The notes under the pieces: generated by a model
Database searches by the model: none
Told to the model about the DNA's origin: nothing
Seen by the model: only the letters and a program-made list of their open reading frames with translations
Part shown: piece after piece, positions 1 to 9,706 of the stretch
How positions within the stretch are numbered: position 1 is the stretch's first letter
Layout of the letters: each line of letters opens with the position of its first letter
Assembly: GCF_001039275.2 (NCBI RefSeq)
Contig: NZ_CP030117.1
Location: forward strand, 205,001 to 265,000
Origin: Brevibacillus brevis
Lineage (GTDB): Bacteria; Bacillota; Bacilli; Brevibacillales; Brevibacillaceae
Direction: 5' to 3'
DNA length: 60,000 bases
Made by a program: the position numbers and the translations under genes

Positions 1-42
1 GAAAGTAGAATAGCGGCCTAGCCAGACAAAATGGAGGAACCC

Positions 43-729
43 ATGACTGTACCATTCGCCATATTATTTGATATGGATGGCACGTTACTTCAAACAGAAA
101 AGCTGTCCACTCCAGCATTTATTCGAACGTTTGACCAGCTTCGTCAAAAAGGGCTATGGCAAGGGGAAACCCCAGACGAACGTGAATTGATCAATGTACT
201 AGGAATGACGATCGAGCAGATCTGGGACAAATTACTGCCGGGTGCGAGTGAGGAAGCTATTCGCTCAGCCGACGCCTTCTTGCTAGACAATGAAATCCAG
301 TTACTCAAAGAAAGAGTGACCGAGCTATATCCGAATGTAAAATCAACCTTGGAAACGCTGCGAGAAAAAGGATTTGCTTTGTTTATAGCAAGTAATGGGC
401 AGGAAGAGTACATCGATGCCATTTGCCAGGAATACGAATTAAAGCCGCTAATGACCGATCTGTACTCAGCTGGCCGTTTCCGCACACATTCCAAAAATGA
501 TCTGGTTGCAAAATTGTTGTCTGATTACAAAATCGGGCAGGCCATCATGGTAGGGGATCGTCACTCCGACGTGGAAGCAGGCAAGACAAACGGTTTATTT
601 ACCATTGGATGTGACTTTGGTTTTGCCAAACCAGGTGAGCTTGACGGGGCAGATGTCATCATCACCAGCTTCACACAGCTACTGAATCATTTGCCAGCAA
701 TCGACACCAATACACAAGAACAAACATAA
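43..729 (+). CDS. HAD-family hydrolase (phosphatase-like)
   Basis: A 228-residue haloacid dehalogenase-superfamily protein, probably a cytosolic phosphatase of the phosphoglycolate phosphatase / beta-phosphoglucomutase type. Motif I is seen as FDMDGTLL close to the N-terminus, motif II as the serine in IASNGQ, and the acidic motif IV as VGDRHSDVEAG. The region between motifs I and II is long enough for a helical cap domain. I chose the ATG at 43 because GGAGG (33-37) lies just upstream; an in-frame ATG at 31 would overlap that site. The gene ends at a terminator, so it looks monocistronic or last in an operon. The substrate cannot be told from sequence. Confidence 0.85.
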   Translation: MTVPFAILFDMDGTLLQTEKLSTPAFIRTFDQLRQKGLWQGETPDERELINVLGMTIEQIWDKLLPGASEEAIRSADAFLLDNEIQLLKERVTELYPNVKSTLETLREKGFALFIASNGQEEYIDAICQEYELKPLMTDLYSAGRFRTHSKNDLVAKLLSDYKIGQAIMVGDRHSDVEAGKTNGLFTIGCDFGFAKPGELDGADVIITSFTQLLNHLPAIDTNTQEQT

Positions 730-756
730 ACCATTCCTCAGGGAGTGGTTTTTTTG
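729..756 (+). terminator. Rho-independent terminator after the HAD gene
   Basis: A 9-bp stem (AACCATTCC with GGAGTGGTT, one G-U pair) overlaps the stop codon and is followed by seven T. It separates the HAD gene from the ctsR operon. Confidence 0.85.
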
Positions 757-817
757 TTGATCATGTCCAAGTTTCAAGCGACCCTCTTTTGCCCACACTA
801 GAATGTGTAAGGGACAC

Positions 818-846
818 TTGCGGGCACGCACTAAACCCATTATAAT
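818..846 (+). promoter_or_regulatory. Sigma-A promoter of the ctsR operon
   Basis: A perfect -10 TATAAT (841-846) lies 17 bp from a partial -35 TTGCGG (818-823). Transcription should start near 852, inside the CtsR operator that follows. Confidence 0.7.
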
Positions 847-849
847 TAA

Positions 850-866
850 CGTCAAAGATAGTCAAA
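850..866 (+). promoter_or_regulatory. CtsR operator
   Basis: The direct repeat GTCAAA-GAT-AGTCAAA matches the CtsR heptad consensus (A/G)GTCAAANAN(A/G)GTCAAA except at the first base. It sits just downstream of the -10 box over the likely start site, where bound repressor would block transcription. It supports autoregulation of the whole heat-shock operon. No second copy was seen before clpC. Confidence 0.88.
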
Positions 867-917
867 GTCAATAGGTAACCTCAGAAGAACATACACAGAG
901 GAATAGGAGGCGATGAC

Positions 918-1382
918 TTGCGTAACATCTCGGACATCATTGAACATCACTTGAAAAGCATCATTACAAACAGTCCCAATGGATCGATCGAGATTCAGCG
1001 TAGTGAGCTTGCCGACCATTTTCAATGTGTGCCGTCTCAGATCAATTACGTCATCAATACGCGCTTTACCGTTCAAAAAGGGTACATTGTAGAGAGTAAG
1101 CGCGGGGGCGGCGGGTATATTCGCATACGCAAGGTGCAGATTGTCAGCAAAGCACGCTTGCAAGAATTGCTAACAGAGGAGCTAATTGGTGAGAGCATCA
1201 GTCAGAGCGTGGGAAATGCGATCGTAGAAAGACTATTTGAGGAAGGATTAGTCAACATCAGAGAAGCAACCTTGATGAAAATCGCTACCTCGCGAAACGT
1301 ATTAACGCTAGAAGCTGAATTGCGGGATCGTTTGCGGGCAAATATTTTAAAGCAGATGATCGCAGCAATCTTGTTGAAGTAA
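918..1382 (+). CDS. ctsR: Transcriptional repressor CtsR of class III heat-shock genes
   Basis: A 154-residue dimeric repressor that blocks clp gene transcription until heat or protein stress inactivates it. The N-terminal winged helix-turn-helix is visible, including the SKRGGGGYIRI wing characteristic of CtsR, followed by the C-terminal helical domain. The start is TTG, seven bases after AGGAGG (905-910); the nearby ATG at 913 is in another frame. It is first in ctsR-mcsA-mcsB-clpC, so repressor, adaptor kinase and unfoldase are made together. In the family McsB and ClpC control CtsR activity and turnover. Confidence 0.97.
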   Translation: MRNISDIIEHHLKSIITNSPNGSIEIQRSELADHFQCVPSQINYVINTRFTVQKGYIVESKRGGGGYIRIRKVQIVSKARLQELLTEELIGESISQSVGNAIVERLFEEGLVNIREATLMKIATSRNVLTLEAELRDRLRANILKQMIAAILLK

Positions 1383-1398
1383 AAGGAGGTATGATGTT

Positions 1399-1917
1399 AT
1401 GAACTGTGAGGAATGCGGAAAACGACCGGCGACACTTCATTTGACGAAAATCGTCAATGGCGAAAAAACCGAATACCATATTTGCGAGCAGTGTGCTCAT
1501 GAAAAAGGGGACGTCTTTACCGGGTTTCACAACTTCAGCATCAACAATCTCCTGTCAGGACTTTTAAAATTTGATCCCATGCAAAAGAATGGACGCGAAA
1601 CGGCAACGAATAAGCCGCTTCAATGCGAAACATGTGGACTCACATATTCTCAATTTAGTAAAAGTGGCCGATTTGGCTGTAGTGATTGCTACACTTTTTT
1701 GGGTGATCGACTGGACCCCCTTTTCCGCCGGATTCATGGAAACACACAGCATAGTGGAAAAGTACCAGAGCGGATGGGTGGCAAACTGAAGATCCGTAAA
1801 GAGCTGGAGCAACTAAAGCAAGCGCTGCAAAGTCATGTCGCCAGTGAAGAGTTCGAGAAGGCAGCAGAAATGCGCGATCGAATTCGAGCATTGGAACAAA
1901 AAATGGCCCAATCGTAG
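1399..1917 (+). CDS. mcsA: McsA, zinc-binding activator of the arginine kinase McsB
   Basis: A 172-residue protein with two pairs of CxxC motifs in each half of the zinc region: C3/C6 with C29/C32, and C76/C79 with C94/C97. A C-terminal UVR motif (about residues 135-170, coiled coil ending in AAEMRDRIRALE) is the ClpC-interacting type. In the family McsA stimulates McsB autophosphorylation and helps regulate CtsR. AAGGAGGT precedes the ATG. It lies 16 bases after ctsR and 19 before mcsB. Confidence 0.95.
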   Translation: MNCEECGKRPATLHLTKIVNGEKTEYHICEQCAHEKGDVFTGFHNFSINNLLSGLLKFDPMQKNGRETATNKPLQCETCGLTYSQFSKSGRFGCSDCYTFLGDRLDPLFRRIHGNTQHSGKVPERMGGKLKIRKELEQLKQALQSHVASEEFEKAAEMRDRIRALEQKMAQS

Positions 1918-1936
1918 CAAGGGAGGTTAGCTGGTT

Positions 1937-3010
1937 ATGTCCCAAAAGCAGTTTATGCAAAACCCGTGGAGCAATTGGATGAAAGGAGAAGGTCCTGATT
2001 CCGACATTGTCATTAGTACACGGCTGCGTATCGCCCGTAACCTGCGCCAGCACCCCTTTCCGTTATTGGCAACGGACTCACAGGGCGAGGAAGTCGTCAG
2101 AAAGGTAACGGAAGTAAGCGATTCGGAGGCAATGCGCAAAAGGCATCAGCTTCAGGTCATCCACATGGACCAAATTAATCCGTTAGAAAAAAGGGTGCTT
2201 GTAGAAAAGCATCTGATTAGCCCTCACCTGGCAGAGGAATCTCGGAAAGGTGCCGTATTACTTCGTGAAGATGAGTCTGTCAGCATTATGGTTAATGAAG
2301 AAGACCACATTCGAATACAGGTACTATTACCCGGGTTTCGTTTGAACGAGGCATGGGAAATAGGTACGAAAATAGACGACATTTTTGAGAAAAACTTGAA
2401 CTACGCTTTCGACGAAACACGAGGATATCTTACAAGCTGCCCAACCAATGTGGGTACGGGAATTCGTGCATCTGTGATGCTGCACTTGCCGGCGCTGGTG
2501 ATGACGCAGCAGATCAGCAGAATTTTACAGGCAATTAATCAAGTTGGTCTAGTCGTTAGAGGAATTTACGGAGAGGGCAGCGAAGCTCTAGGGAATCTTT
2601 TTCAGTTATCCAATCAGGTCACACTAGGGATGTCTGAGTCGGATATCCTTTCCAATCTCTACGGTGTAGCTAGACAGATTATTGAGCAAGAGCGTGTGGC
2701 ACGAACTTATTTGCTGGAGCATACTCGGGTTTCGCTGGAGGATCGGATTTTTCGATCGTATGGTATCCTGATGTACGCCCGCACAGTAGAGTCCAAGGAG
2801 GCGGCTCAGCGTCTGTCCGATGTACGTCTGGGGATTGATCTAGGCATCATTCCGGATGTATCTCCGCTGGTCCTAAACGAACTGTTAGTCACGACACAGC
2901 CAGGGTTTTTACAACACCACGCTGGACAAAAGCTCACTCCGGACCAACGCGATGAAAGAAGGGCAAGGCTGATCCGCGAACGTCTGCGCGTAGTAGAATC
3001 ACAAGAGTAA
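1937..3010 (+). CDS. mcsB: Protein arginine kinase McsB
   Basis: A 357-residue guanido-kinase family enzyme that phosphorylates arginines on proteins, marking them for ClpCP degradation and inactivating CtsR. The phosphagen-kinase fold signature is seen as VISTRLRIARNL near the N-terminus, the catalytic-loop region LTSCPTNVGTGIRASVMLHLP, and the C-terminal segment with RRARLIRERLR. GGGAGG precedes the ATG. It lies between its activator mcsA and the unfoldase clpC, its downstream partner. Confidence 0.97.
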   Translation: MSQKQFMQNPWSNWMKGEGPDSDIVISTRLRIARNLRQHPFPLLATDSQGEEVVRKVTEVSDSEAMRKRHQLQVIHMDQINPLEKRVLVEKHLISPHLAEESRKGAVLLREDESVSIMVNEEDHIRIQVLLPGFRLNEAWEIGTKIDDIFEKNLNYAFDETRGYLTSCPTNVGTGIRASVMLHLPALVMTQQISRILQAINQVGLVVRGIYGEGSEALGNLFQLSNQVTLGMSESDILSNLYGVARQIIEQERVARTYLLEHTRVSLEDRIFRSYGILMYARTVESKEAAQRLSDVRLGIDLGIIPDVSPLVLNELLVTTQPGFLQHHAGQKLTPDQRDERRARLIRERLRVVESQE

Positions 3011-3076
3011 TCGTAATGGTATCAAGCAATTGTTAACCATATAGAGAAAAAACACGGTTATACGGAGGTGTACGAT

Positions 3077-5527
3077 ATGATGTTTGGACGTTTTACAGAA
3101 CGAGCACAAAAAGTACTGGCGCTTGCCCTGGAAGAGGCGGTTCGTCTCGGACACAAAGATATTGGGACAGAGCATGTGCTGCTGGGACTCATTCGAGAAG
3201 GCGAAGGGATTGCGGCGAAGGCATTGCAATCCCTTGGGCTTGGCCTCGATAAAATCCAGAGCGAAGTGGAGTCGTTAATCGGGCGAGGAACCGAGCAGTC
3301 CGGTAGTAATTACACACCAAACTATACACCTCGCGCCAAAAAGGTTATTGAACTGTCAATGGACGAAGCCCGCAAGCTGGGTCATACCTATGTGGGGACT
3401 GAACATATTCTGCTTGGCTTGATCCGTGAAGGAGAAGGCATTGCTGCGAGAATCATGAACAATTTGGGCGTTAGCCTGAACAAGGCACGTCAACAGGTGC
3501 TCCAGCTTCTTGGCAGCTCGGAAATGATGGCATCTCATCAACCGTCTGGAGGGAACCCAGCGGCAAATACGCCGACACTGGACGGCTTGGCAAGGGATCT
3601 GACTGCAATCGCTCGTGATGGCGGGCTGGACCCTGTCATCGGTCGCCAAAAAGAAATCGAGCGTGTGATCCAAGTACTTAGCAGACGCACCAAAAACAAC
3701 CCTGTTTTGATTGGGGAGCCTGGCGTCGGGAAAACAGCGATTGCAGAAGGTCTTGCCCAAAAAATCGTGAACAACGAAATTCCGGAGACCCTCCGTGATA
3801 AACGCGTCATGACCCTCGATATGGGAACCGTTGTTGCGGGAACCAAATATCGCGGTGAGTTCGAAGATCGTCTGAAAAAAATCATGGACGAAATTCGCCA
3901 AGCAGGAAACATCATCCTGTTTATTGATGAGCTACACACCCTGATTGGTGCAGGTGGAGCAGAAGGCGCTATTGATGCCTCCAACATTTTGAAGCCTGCT
4001 CTGGCACGTGGCGAGCTACAGTGCGTAGGTGCTACTACGCTGGATGAATATCGCAAGTACATCGAAAAAGACGCGGCACTGGAGCGTCGTTTCCAACCGA
4101 TTCAGGTTGATGAACCGACAGCGGAGGATGCTATTCGTATCCTGCATGGCCTTCGTGATCGTTACGAAGCCCACCATCGTGTCAAAATTACCGATGAAGC
4201 AATCGAGCAGGCAGTAAAACTGTCTGACCGCTATATTACGGAACGCTTCCTGCCTGACAAGGCCATCGACTTGGTCGACGAGGCGGCATCCAAGGTTCGC
4301 TTGCAATCCTTTACGGTTCCACCAAACCTCAAAGAGCTGGAGGGACGTCTGGAAGAGGTACGCAAGGAAAAAGACGCTGCCGTACAATCACAAGAGTTCG
4401 AGGAAGCAGCAGCTCTTCGCGATCAGGAGCAAAAACTGCGTGAAGAACTGGATAAAACGAAAAAAGACTGGAAAGAGCGCCAAGGTCAGCTAAACATGGA
4501 GGTTACGCCAGAAGACATCGCACAAGTAGTGGCGAGCTGGACGGGTATTCCCGTGTTGAAGCTGAAGGAAGAAGAAACTGAGCGCTTGCTGAAGATGGAA
4601 GAGATTTTGCATGATCGCGTCATTGGCCAAGATGAAGCAGTCAAATCCATCTCGCGTGCGATCCGCCGTGCCCGTGCTGGTCTGAAAGACCCAAAACGCC
4701 CGATCGGCTCGTTTATCTTCCTTGGACCAACCGGTGTGGGTAAAACCGAATTGGCTCGTGCCGTGGCAGAGACGCTTTTCGGTGACGAGGATGCCATGAT
4801 TCGTGTAGATATGTCCGAGTACATGGAGAAGCATTCCACCGCTCGGCTGGTAGGTGCCCCTCCTGGCTACGTAGGCTTTGACGAAGGCGGTCAACTGACC
4901 GAAAAAGTGCGTCGCAAGCCGTATTCCGTTATTTTGCTGGACGAAATCGAGAAGGCTCACCCAGACGTATTCAACATCCTCTTGCAAGTTTTGGATGATG
5001 GTCGTCTGACAGACTCGAAGGGACGTACCGTCGATTTCCGCAATACGGTTGTCATTATGACTTCCAACGTCGGAGCCAGCATGATCAAGAAAAATACGAC
5101 GCTCGGCTTCACGACCAACGATTCGGAAAGAAAGTACCAGGATATGAAGGACAAAGTCATGGATGAGCTGAAGAAGAGCTTCCGTCCTGAGTTCTTGAAC
5201 CGTATCGACGAAGTCATCGTGTTCCACTCCTTGGAGCAAGAGCACATCGAGCAAATCGTATCTCTCATGACAGAAGAGCTGCGTAAACGTTTGAAAGAGC
5301 AAGACATTGATTTCCAACTGACCGAAGAAGCCAAGAAAGTATTGGCAAAAGAAGGCTTTGATCCGGCCTATGGTGCGCGTCCTCTGCGTCGAGCTATCCA
5401 GCGTCACATCGAGGATAATTTGTCCGAGGAACTGCTCAAGGGTACGATCAGTAAAGGTGATACCGTCAATATCGAAGCCGAAGAAGGCAAGCTGGTAGTC
5501 AAGCGCCTTGAAAAAACGAAATCGTAA
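3077..5527 (+). CDS. clpC: ATP-dependent Clp protease ATP-binding subunit ClpC
   Basis: An 816-residue Hsp100 unfoldase that feeds substrates to ClpP. In order: two N-terminal Clp repeats (each with [20 protein letters not shown] sequence), AAA-1 with Walker A GEPGVGKT (213-220), a UVR/M coiled-coil domain near 420-455, and AAA-2 with Walker A GPTGVGKT (550-557). The ATG at 3077 follows GGAGGTG (3064-3070) at good spacing; the upstream in-frame GTG at 3068 overlaps that site. McsB-phosphorylated proteins are expected substrates. No separate promoter is evident in the 66 bases before it, and a terminator follows. Confidence 0.98.
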   Translation: MMFGRFTERAQKVLALALEEAVRLGHKDIGTEHVLLGLIREGEGIAAKALQSLGLGLDKIQSEVESLIGRGTEQSGSNYTPNYTPRAKKVIELSMDEARKLGHTYVGTEHILLGLIREGEGIAARIMNNLGVSLNKARQQVLQLLGSSEMMASHQPSGGNPAANTPTLDGLARDLTAIARDGGLDPVIGRQKEIERVIQVLSRRTKNNPVLIGEPGVGKTAIAEGLAQKIVNNEIPETLRDKRVMTLDMGTVVAGTKYRGEFEDRLKKIMDEIRQAGNIILFIDELHTLIGAGGAEGAIDASNILKPALARGELQCVGATTLDEYRKYIEKDAALERRFQPIQVDEPTAEDAIRILHGLRDRYEAHHRVKITDEAIEQAVKLSDRYITERFLPDKAIDLVDEAASKVRLQSFTVPPNLKELEGRLEEVRKEKDAAVQSQEFEEAAALRDQEQKLREELDKTKKDWKERQGQLNMEVTPEDIAQVVASWTGIPVLKLKEEETERLLKMEEILHDRVIGQDEAVKSISRAIRRARAGLKDPKRPIGSFIFLGPTGVGKTELARAVAETLFGDEDAMIRVDMSEYMEKHSTARLVGAPPGYVGFDEGGQLTEKVRRKPYSVILLDEIEKAHPDVFNILLQVLDDGRLTDSKGRTVDFRNTVVIMTSNVGASMIKKNTTLGFTTNDSERKYQDMKDKVMDELKKSFRPEFLNRIDEVIVFHSLEQEHIEQIVSLMTEELRKRLKEQDIDFQLTEEAKKVLAKEGFDPAYGARPLRRAIQRHIEDNLSEELLKGTISKGDTVNIEAEEGKLVVKRLEKTKS

Positions 5528-5546
5528 GCTGTGTTGAAACGTAATA

Positions 5547-5580
5547 GAATGCCTCCTGATTCGGGAGGTATTCTTTTTTT
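5547..5580 (+). terminator. Terminator of the ctsR-clpC operon
   Basis: A 10-bp stem (GAATGCCTCC with GGAGGTATTC, one G-U pair) is followed by seven T. Confidence 0.9.
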
Positions 5581-5633
5581 GGGTGCGTAATTATGATAAA
5601 AGTAGAGAAAGAAATCCAAGTGAGGGTGCGATT

Positions 5634-7001
5634 ATGTCAAAGTATAAAACGAAATACGCGTGTCAAGAATGTGGCTATGAATCGCCAAAATGGATGGGAA
5701 AATGCCCGGGATGCAGCAGTTGGAACACTTTGGTGGAGGAAGTGACGGTTAAAACGGCACATCGCCACGAAGGGCTCAGCGGCGGCCAGCGCCAATCTGC
5801 GATTCCATTGACCCAGGTAGCCAGTGAAGAAGAGCCACGCATGGATACGACGATCGGAGAATTGAATCGTGTTCTTGGTGGAGGACTTGTTCCGGGTTCA
5901 CTCATTTTGGTGGGGGGAGATCCGGGAATCGGGAAATCGACATTGCTTTTGCAGACATCATTTGCCTTGGCTCATCAAGGGGCGAAGGTTCTCTATGTAT
6001 CTGGAGAGGAGTCGGCAAAGCAAATTAAAATTCGCGCAGATCGACTCCATTTGCAAACGCCGCCGATGTTTGTATTGGCAGAAAATGATTTGGATTTGAT
6101 CGAACAGCATATTAATCAAGTAGACCCGGATGTGCTGATTATTGACTCGATCCAGACCGTGTTTCACCCGACCATCCAATCGGCTGCGGGGAGTGTCGCA
6201 CAAGTGCGGGAGGCTACTGCCCAATTGATGCGGATTGCAAAAGGGAAAGGAATTGGTACCTTCATCGTCGGTCACGTTACCAAGGAAGGCTCCATCGCCG
6301 GTCCGCGTATGCTTGAGCACATGGTGGATGCTGTTCTTTATTTTGAAGGGGAGCGCCACAATACATTTCGAATTTTGCGCGCCGTCAAAAACCGCTTTGG
6401 TTCGACAAACGAAATCGGGATTTTCGAGATGAAGGATCGCGGTTTGGAGGAAGTGGCGAATCCATCTGAGATATTTTTGGCAGAGCGTCCATTTGGTGTT
6501 GCGGGCTCCACGGTCGTAGCCAGTATGGAGGGCACGCGTCCCGTTTTGGTTGAGCTGCAAGCTCTCGTTGCCCCGACCAGCTTTGTAACGCCACGGAGAA
6601 CGGCAACAGGGGTCGATCATCAGCGTGTGGCGATGATCATGGCAGTGTTGGAAAAGCGCATGGGCATGATGCTGCAAAATCAGGATGCTTATGTAAACGT
6701 AGCAGGCGGGGTCAGATTGGATGAGCCAGCCGTTGATTTGGCGATTGCCGTAAGCATTGCAAGCAGTTTCCGTGACCACGCTACCAATCCGCATGATGTC
6801 GTTATCGGCGAAATTGGCCTGACTGGTGAGGTGCGCGGTGTCTCCCGTATTGAGCAGCGAGTACGAGAAGCACATAAATTAGGCTTTAAGCGTGTCATCA
6901 TCCCTGAGAAAAACATCCGCGGTCTGGATGCGCCAGCAGATATTCAAGTGATTGGTGTGAGCAATATTGCCGATGCGTTGAACGAGGTGATAAGGAGGTA
7001 G
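5634..7001 (+). CDS. radA: DNA repair protein RadA (Sms)
   Basis: A 455-residue RecA-like helicase that promotes branch migration during recombinational repair and transformation. It has an N-terminal zinc finger (C10, C13, C24, C27), a RecA-type ATPase core with Walker [10 protein letters not shown] near residues 93-101, the RadA-specific KNRFG motif near 251-255, and a C-terminal Lon-like domain. The ATG at 5634 follows GAGGGTG (5622-5628); an in-frame GTG at 5583 has no site and would add 17 unconserved residues. disA begins two bases after its stop. Confidence 0.97.
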   Translation: MSKYKTKYACQECGYESPKWMGKCPGCSSWNTLVEEVTVKTAHRHEGLSGGQRQSAIPLTQVASEEEPRMDTTIGELNRVLGGGLVPGSLILVGGDPGIGKSTLLLQTSFALAHQGAKVLYVSGEESAKQIKIRADRLHLQTPPMFVLAENDLDLIEQHINQVDPDVLIIDSIQTVFHPTIQSAAGSVAQVREATAQLMRIAKGKGIGTFIVGHVTKEGSIAGPRMLEHMVDAVLYFEGERHNTFRILRAVKNRFGSTNEIGIFEMKDRGLEEVANPSEIFLAERPFGVAGSTVVASMEGTRPVLVELQALVAPTSFVTPRRTATGVDHQRVAMIMAVLEKRMGMMLQNQDAYVNVAGGVRLDEPAVDLAIAVSIASSFRDHATNPHDVVIGEIGLTGEVRGVSRIEQRVREAHKLGFKRVIIPEKNIRGLDAPADIQVIGVSNIADALNEVIRR

Positions 7002-7003
7002 GA

Positions 7004-8086
7004 GTGGGCATGCAGGGGAACATCAAAAGAGCTCCGCAATTCGGTGATGTGCTTCGTCTCGTGGCACCCGGCACACAGCTTCGTGAAGGGTTGGAAAATG
7101 TTTTACGGGCCAAAACCGGGGGCTTGATCGTCATTGGGTGCGGTCCGGAGATGAAGTCAATTGTCGATGGCGGTTTTTCCATCAATTGTGATTTTTCTCC
7201 TGCCCATTTATATGAATTAGCAAAGATGGATGGGGCGATTATAGTAAGTGAAGACGCAAAACGCATTCTGTACGCGAATACGCAAATCTTCCCACCTTCT
7301 TCAATCCCTACGAGCGAGACGGGGACACGTCATCGTACAGCGCAACGGACAGCCATTCAAACGAACCATCTGGTCATTGCTATCTCTCAACGGCGCAATG
7401 TGATCACGCTGTACCAGGGAAATTTCCGGTATGTCTTAAGCGAAATCAGCGTCATTTTGGCCAAGGCGAACCAAGCTGTATCTACCCTTGAGAAATACAA
7501 GGCTGTGCTTGATCAAACGCTGACGAATCTCGGTGCGTTAGAATTCGAGGAGCTCGTCACGTTACATGAAGTTGCCTCGGTTTTGCAACGGATTGAGATG
7601 GTATTACGTATTAAGACAGAGGTCTCCAAATACATATGTGAGCTAGGGGTAGAAGGAAGGCTCGTCAGTATGCAGTTGGAGGAACTGGTTTCAAACATTG
7701 AGGAAGAAGCCCATATGCTTATACGGGATTATTCCCGAGATCCATCCTATTCACCTGATCTTGTGCTTCGGGACATGAAAAAATTAAACTCGGAGGAAAT
7801 GCTCGAGCTCACTTCTTTTTTGCGAACGCTGGGGTATTCCTCCAATGCCAGTATGCTGGATGAATCCGTTTCCCCTAGAGGTTATCGGATCCTTTACAAG
7901 ATCCGGCGTTTGCCCGTTACGATCATCTCGAATCTGGTAGAACATTTTCATCATCTGCCGCGAATCATGATGGCAACGATTCAGGAATTAGACGAAGTGG
8001 AAGGCATTGGCGAGGTTCGAGCAAGAGCGATTAAAGAGGGACTGAAACGGATTCAAGAACAAGTGTTCATTGACAGACACATTTAA
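7004..8086 (+). CDS. disA: Diadenylate cyclase DisA, DNA integrity scanning protein
   Basis: A 360-residue enzyme joining two ATP into c-di-AMP while scanning DNA for lesions; branched DNA inhibits it, which can delay sporulation. The DAC domain shows DGA (76-78) and RHRTA (109-113). A helical linker and a C-terminal HhH DNA-binding domain with [13 protein letters not shown] follow. AAGGAGGT overlaps the radA stop codon. The start is GTG at 7004 or ATG at 7010; spacing and the usual 360-residue length fit GTG slightly better. The radA-disA pairing is conserved, and RadA modulates DisA in Bacillus. Confidence 0.96.
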   Translation: MGMQGNIKRAPQFGDVLRLVAPGTQLREGLENVLRAKTGGLIVIGCGPEMKSIVDGGFSINCDFSPAHLYELAKMDGAIIVSEDAKRILYANTQIFPPSSIPTSETGTRHRTAQRTAIQTNHLVIAISQRRNVITLYQGNFRYVLSEISVILAKANQAVSTLEKYKAVLDQTLTNLGALEFEELVTLHEVASVLQRIEMVLRIKTEVSKYICELGVEGRLVSMQLEELVSNIEEEAHMLIRDYSRDPSYSPDLVLRDMKKLNSEEMLELTSFLRTLGYSSNASMLDESVSPRGYRILYKIRRLPVTIISNLVEHFHHLPRIMMATIQELDEVEGIGEVRARAIKEGLKRIQEQVFIDRHI

Positions 8087-8200
8087 AGTAGAATAGGATA
8101 AAGGCATTATTTGTATTCAGCATTTGCCTAAGGGACTTGGATAAAAACAAGGTCAACAGGATAACCTGCTCCTTACGCAAAAGAAATCAGGAGGTAGTCT

Positions 8201-8929
8201 ATGTTCGTGAAATCGTTACCGAACATACTAACCGTAAGCAATTTGTTTCTGGGAGTTTTAGCAATTATTCTTGCGTTTCGAGGCGATCAATACGTCGAAT
8301 ATGCAGCGATTACAGTGATCATTGGTATGCTGGCAGACGGGCTGGATGGACGTGTAGCTCGTATGCTGAATGCCCAAAGCGAGTTCGGAAAGGAATTGGA
8401 TTCACTTTCTGACGTCATTACATTTGGGATTGCGCCAGCGTTCATCATGTATGTTGTCGTCTTGCAACACTTTGATTTGCTTGGGATTCTCATTACAGCC
8501 ATTTTTCCGATCTGTGGTGCGCTGCGTTTGGCGCGTTTTAACGTACAGGCCGGGGTTCCGGGGTATTTCATCGGTTTGCCGATTACGGCAGCGGGAGGCG
8601 TACTGGCTACGCTCGCACTTTATCACCAAGTCTTCACTCCGGTATTGCTTGCCGTAAGTATGTTGCTCCTTGCCTTTTTGATGGTATCAAAGGTCAAGTA
8701 TCCTAACTTTAAAAAAGTGGGGATTCCAAAGTCTGCTTACTGGATCACACCCATTATCATCGCGATCGTGGTTGTTGTAGCGATTAAGTATCCGCAGCAA
8801 TTTCCAAAAATCGTCTTCCTGCCACTTGCTTTTTATGCATTGTACGGAATAAAAAAAAACGTTGACTTTCTCGTCAAAAAATTACGCAAGCGTAAAAACA
8901 AAGAGGAAGAATCTGTACCGTTTGAATAG
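8201..8929 (+). CDS. pssA: CDP-diacylglycerol--serine O-phosphatidyltransferase
   Basis: A 242-residue integral membrane enzyme making phosphatidylserine from CDP-diacylglycerol and serine, the first step to phosphatidylethanolamine. The CDP-alcohol phosphotransferase motif DGxxARx8GxxxDxxxD is complete: D49, G50, A53, R54, G63, D67, D71. About six to eight hydrophobic segments surround it, and the basic C-terminal tail should be cytosolic. AGGAGG precedes the ATG. No psd gene is adjacent. The 114-base gap after disA holds no clear promoter. Confidence 0.93.
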   Translation: MFVKSLPNILTVSNLFLGVLAIILAFRGDQYVEYAAITVIIGMLADGLDGRVARMLNAQSEFGKELDSLSDVITFGIAPAFIMYVVVLQHFDLLGILITAIFPICGALRLARFNVQAGVPGYFIGLPITAAGGVLATLALYHQVFTPVLLAVSMLLLAFLMVSKVKYPNFKKVGIPKSAYWITPIIIAIVVVVAIKYPQQFPKIVFLPLAFYALYGIKKNVDFLVKKLRKRKNKEEESVPFE

Positions 8930-8936
8930 TTACGGC

Positions 8937-8977
8937 ATAAAAAAACCCACACTTCAATGTGCGGGTTTTTCTTTTTT
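8937..8977. terminator. Bidirectional terminator between pssA and the minus-strand gene
   Basis: AAAAACCCACAC pairs with GTGCGGGTTTTT (one mismatch). It has a T tract on the plus strand and an A tract on the left, so it can stop pssA and the convergent gene ending at 9025. Confidence 0.8.
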
Positions 8978-9024
8978 GTATGCAACTTTTTTTAGGGTTC
9001 ATTCGTAATACGAGTAACGGACTT

Positions 9025-9420
9025 TTAAGACAGATTGAAGACACCCAAAGTATTCAATCGGTTGGATTCTTTCTGAAGCACGTCTTCTAGCTTAATGTCA
9101 GTAATATTGCACAAGGCAGTGAGGTAAAAGAGGTTTTTGCCAAGCTCAGCAGTAACTACATCGCGACAATGCTCGCACAGCGGTCCGTTAAAGTGAGTGT
9201 CCAAATGGGACTTGTTGTCCTCCAGATTCTTGTTCGAATCGTACGTCTGTTTTTTGGCAACCACTTCGACACAGCCGCATTCGGTGATGGCTTTTGTCAG
9301 TGAACGGTTAATGCGGGATGCCGTTTCCTGAACTTTGGACATGACGTCCAGTACGCTACGATGTCTGATCAAAAGCTCGGATACTTGCGTTTGAAAGTCG
9401 TCTATGTTTCGATTGTCCAT
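9025..9420 (-). CDS. Conserved small cysteine-containing protein of unknown function
   Basis: I do not recognise a firm function. The 131-residue protein is mostly helical, with cysteines at 48 and 50 (CGC) and 82 and 85 (CEHC) that could bind a metal. Its second half (GKNLFYLTALCNITDIKLEDVL) has the look of a MazG-like nucleotide pyrophosphohydrolase helix. Similar Paenibacillaceae proteins sit near disA; I recall them carrying a DUF label but am not certain which. The ATG at 9420 follows GAGGTG; a GTG at 9429 overlaps that site. It is the only minus-strand gene in the first 36 kb. Confidence 0.75.
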   Translation of the reverse strand: MDNRNIDDFQTQVSELLIRHRSVLDVMSKVQETASRINRSLTKAITECGCVEVVAKKQTYDSNKNLEDNKSHLDTHFNGPLCEHCRDVVTAELGKNLFYLTALCNITDIKLEDVLQKESNRLNTLGVFNLS

Positions 9421-9583
9421 CTGGTTCACCTCTGCTTTAGGCTGTTGGTATCGTCATAATTTTCTCTCATTACGATACTGACATTATAAGAAGGGAGTCA
9501 GCTTTCTGTCAATTTATCATCGAAGGAAACGAGTGTTCCCGGGTTGACGAGAAAATGACAACTATGTTAAAATTTTTGGCTAT

Positions 9584-9613
9584 TTGACATGGCAAAATCT
9601 TTTTTGCTATAGT
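9584..9613 (+). promoter_or_regulatory. Sigma-A promoter before yacL
   Basis: A perfect -35 TTGACA (9584-9589) and -10 TATAGT (9608-9613) are 18 bp apart. It lies in the 286-base divergent region between the minus-strand gene and yacL and probably drives yacL-ispD-ispF. Confidence 0.8.
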
Positions 9614-9706
9614 GAGGGAAAGTAAAATGAAGCATTATAATCATTTGGAAAAAAATAGGGTTTTACTCTTAGGCTTCTGTCTATATTAGTAAAAGGAGGT
9701 GAAGGC

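Noticed and set aside
8087..8200. Possible riboswitch or promoter before pssA
   Set aside because: Only a weak AGGCA/TGCCT pairing is visible; no conserved riboswitch core and no good -35/-10 pair.
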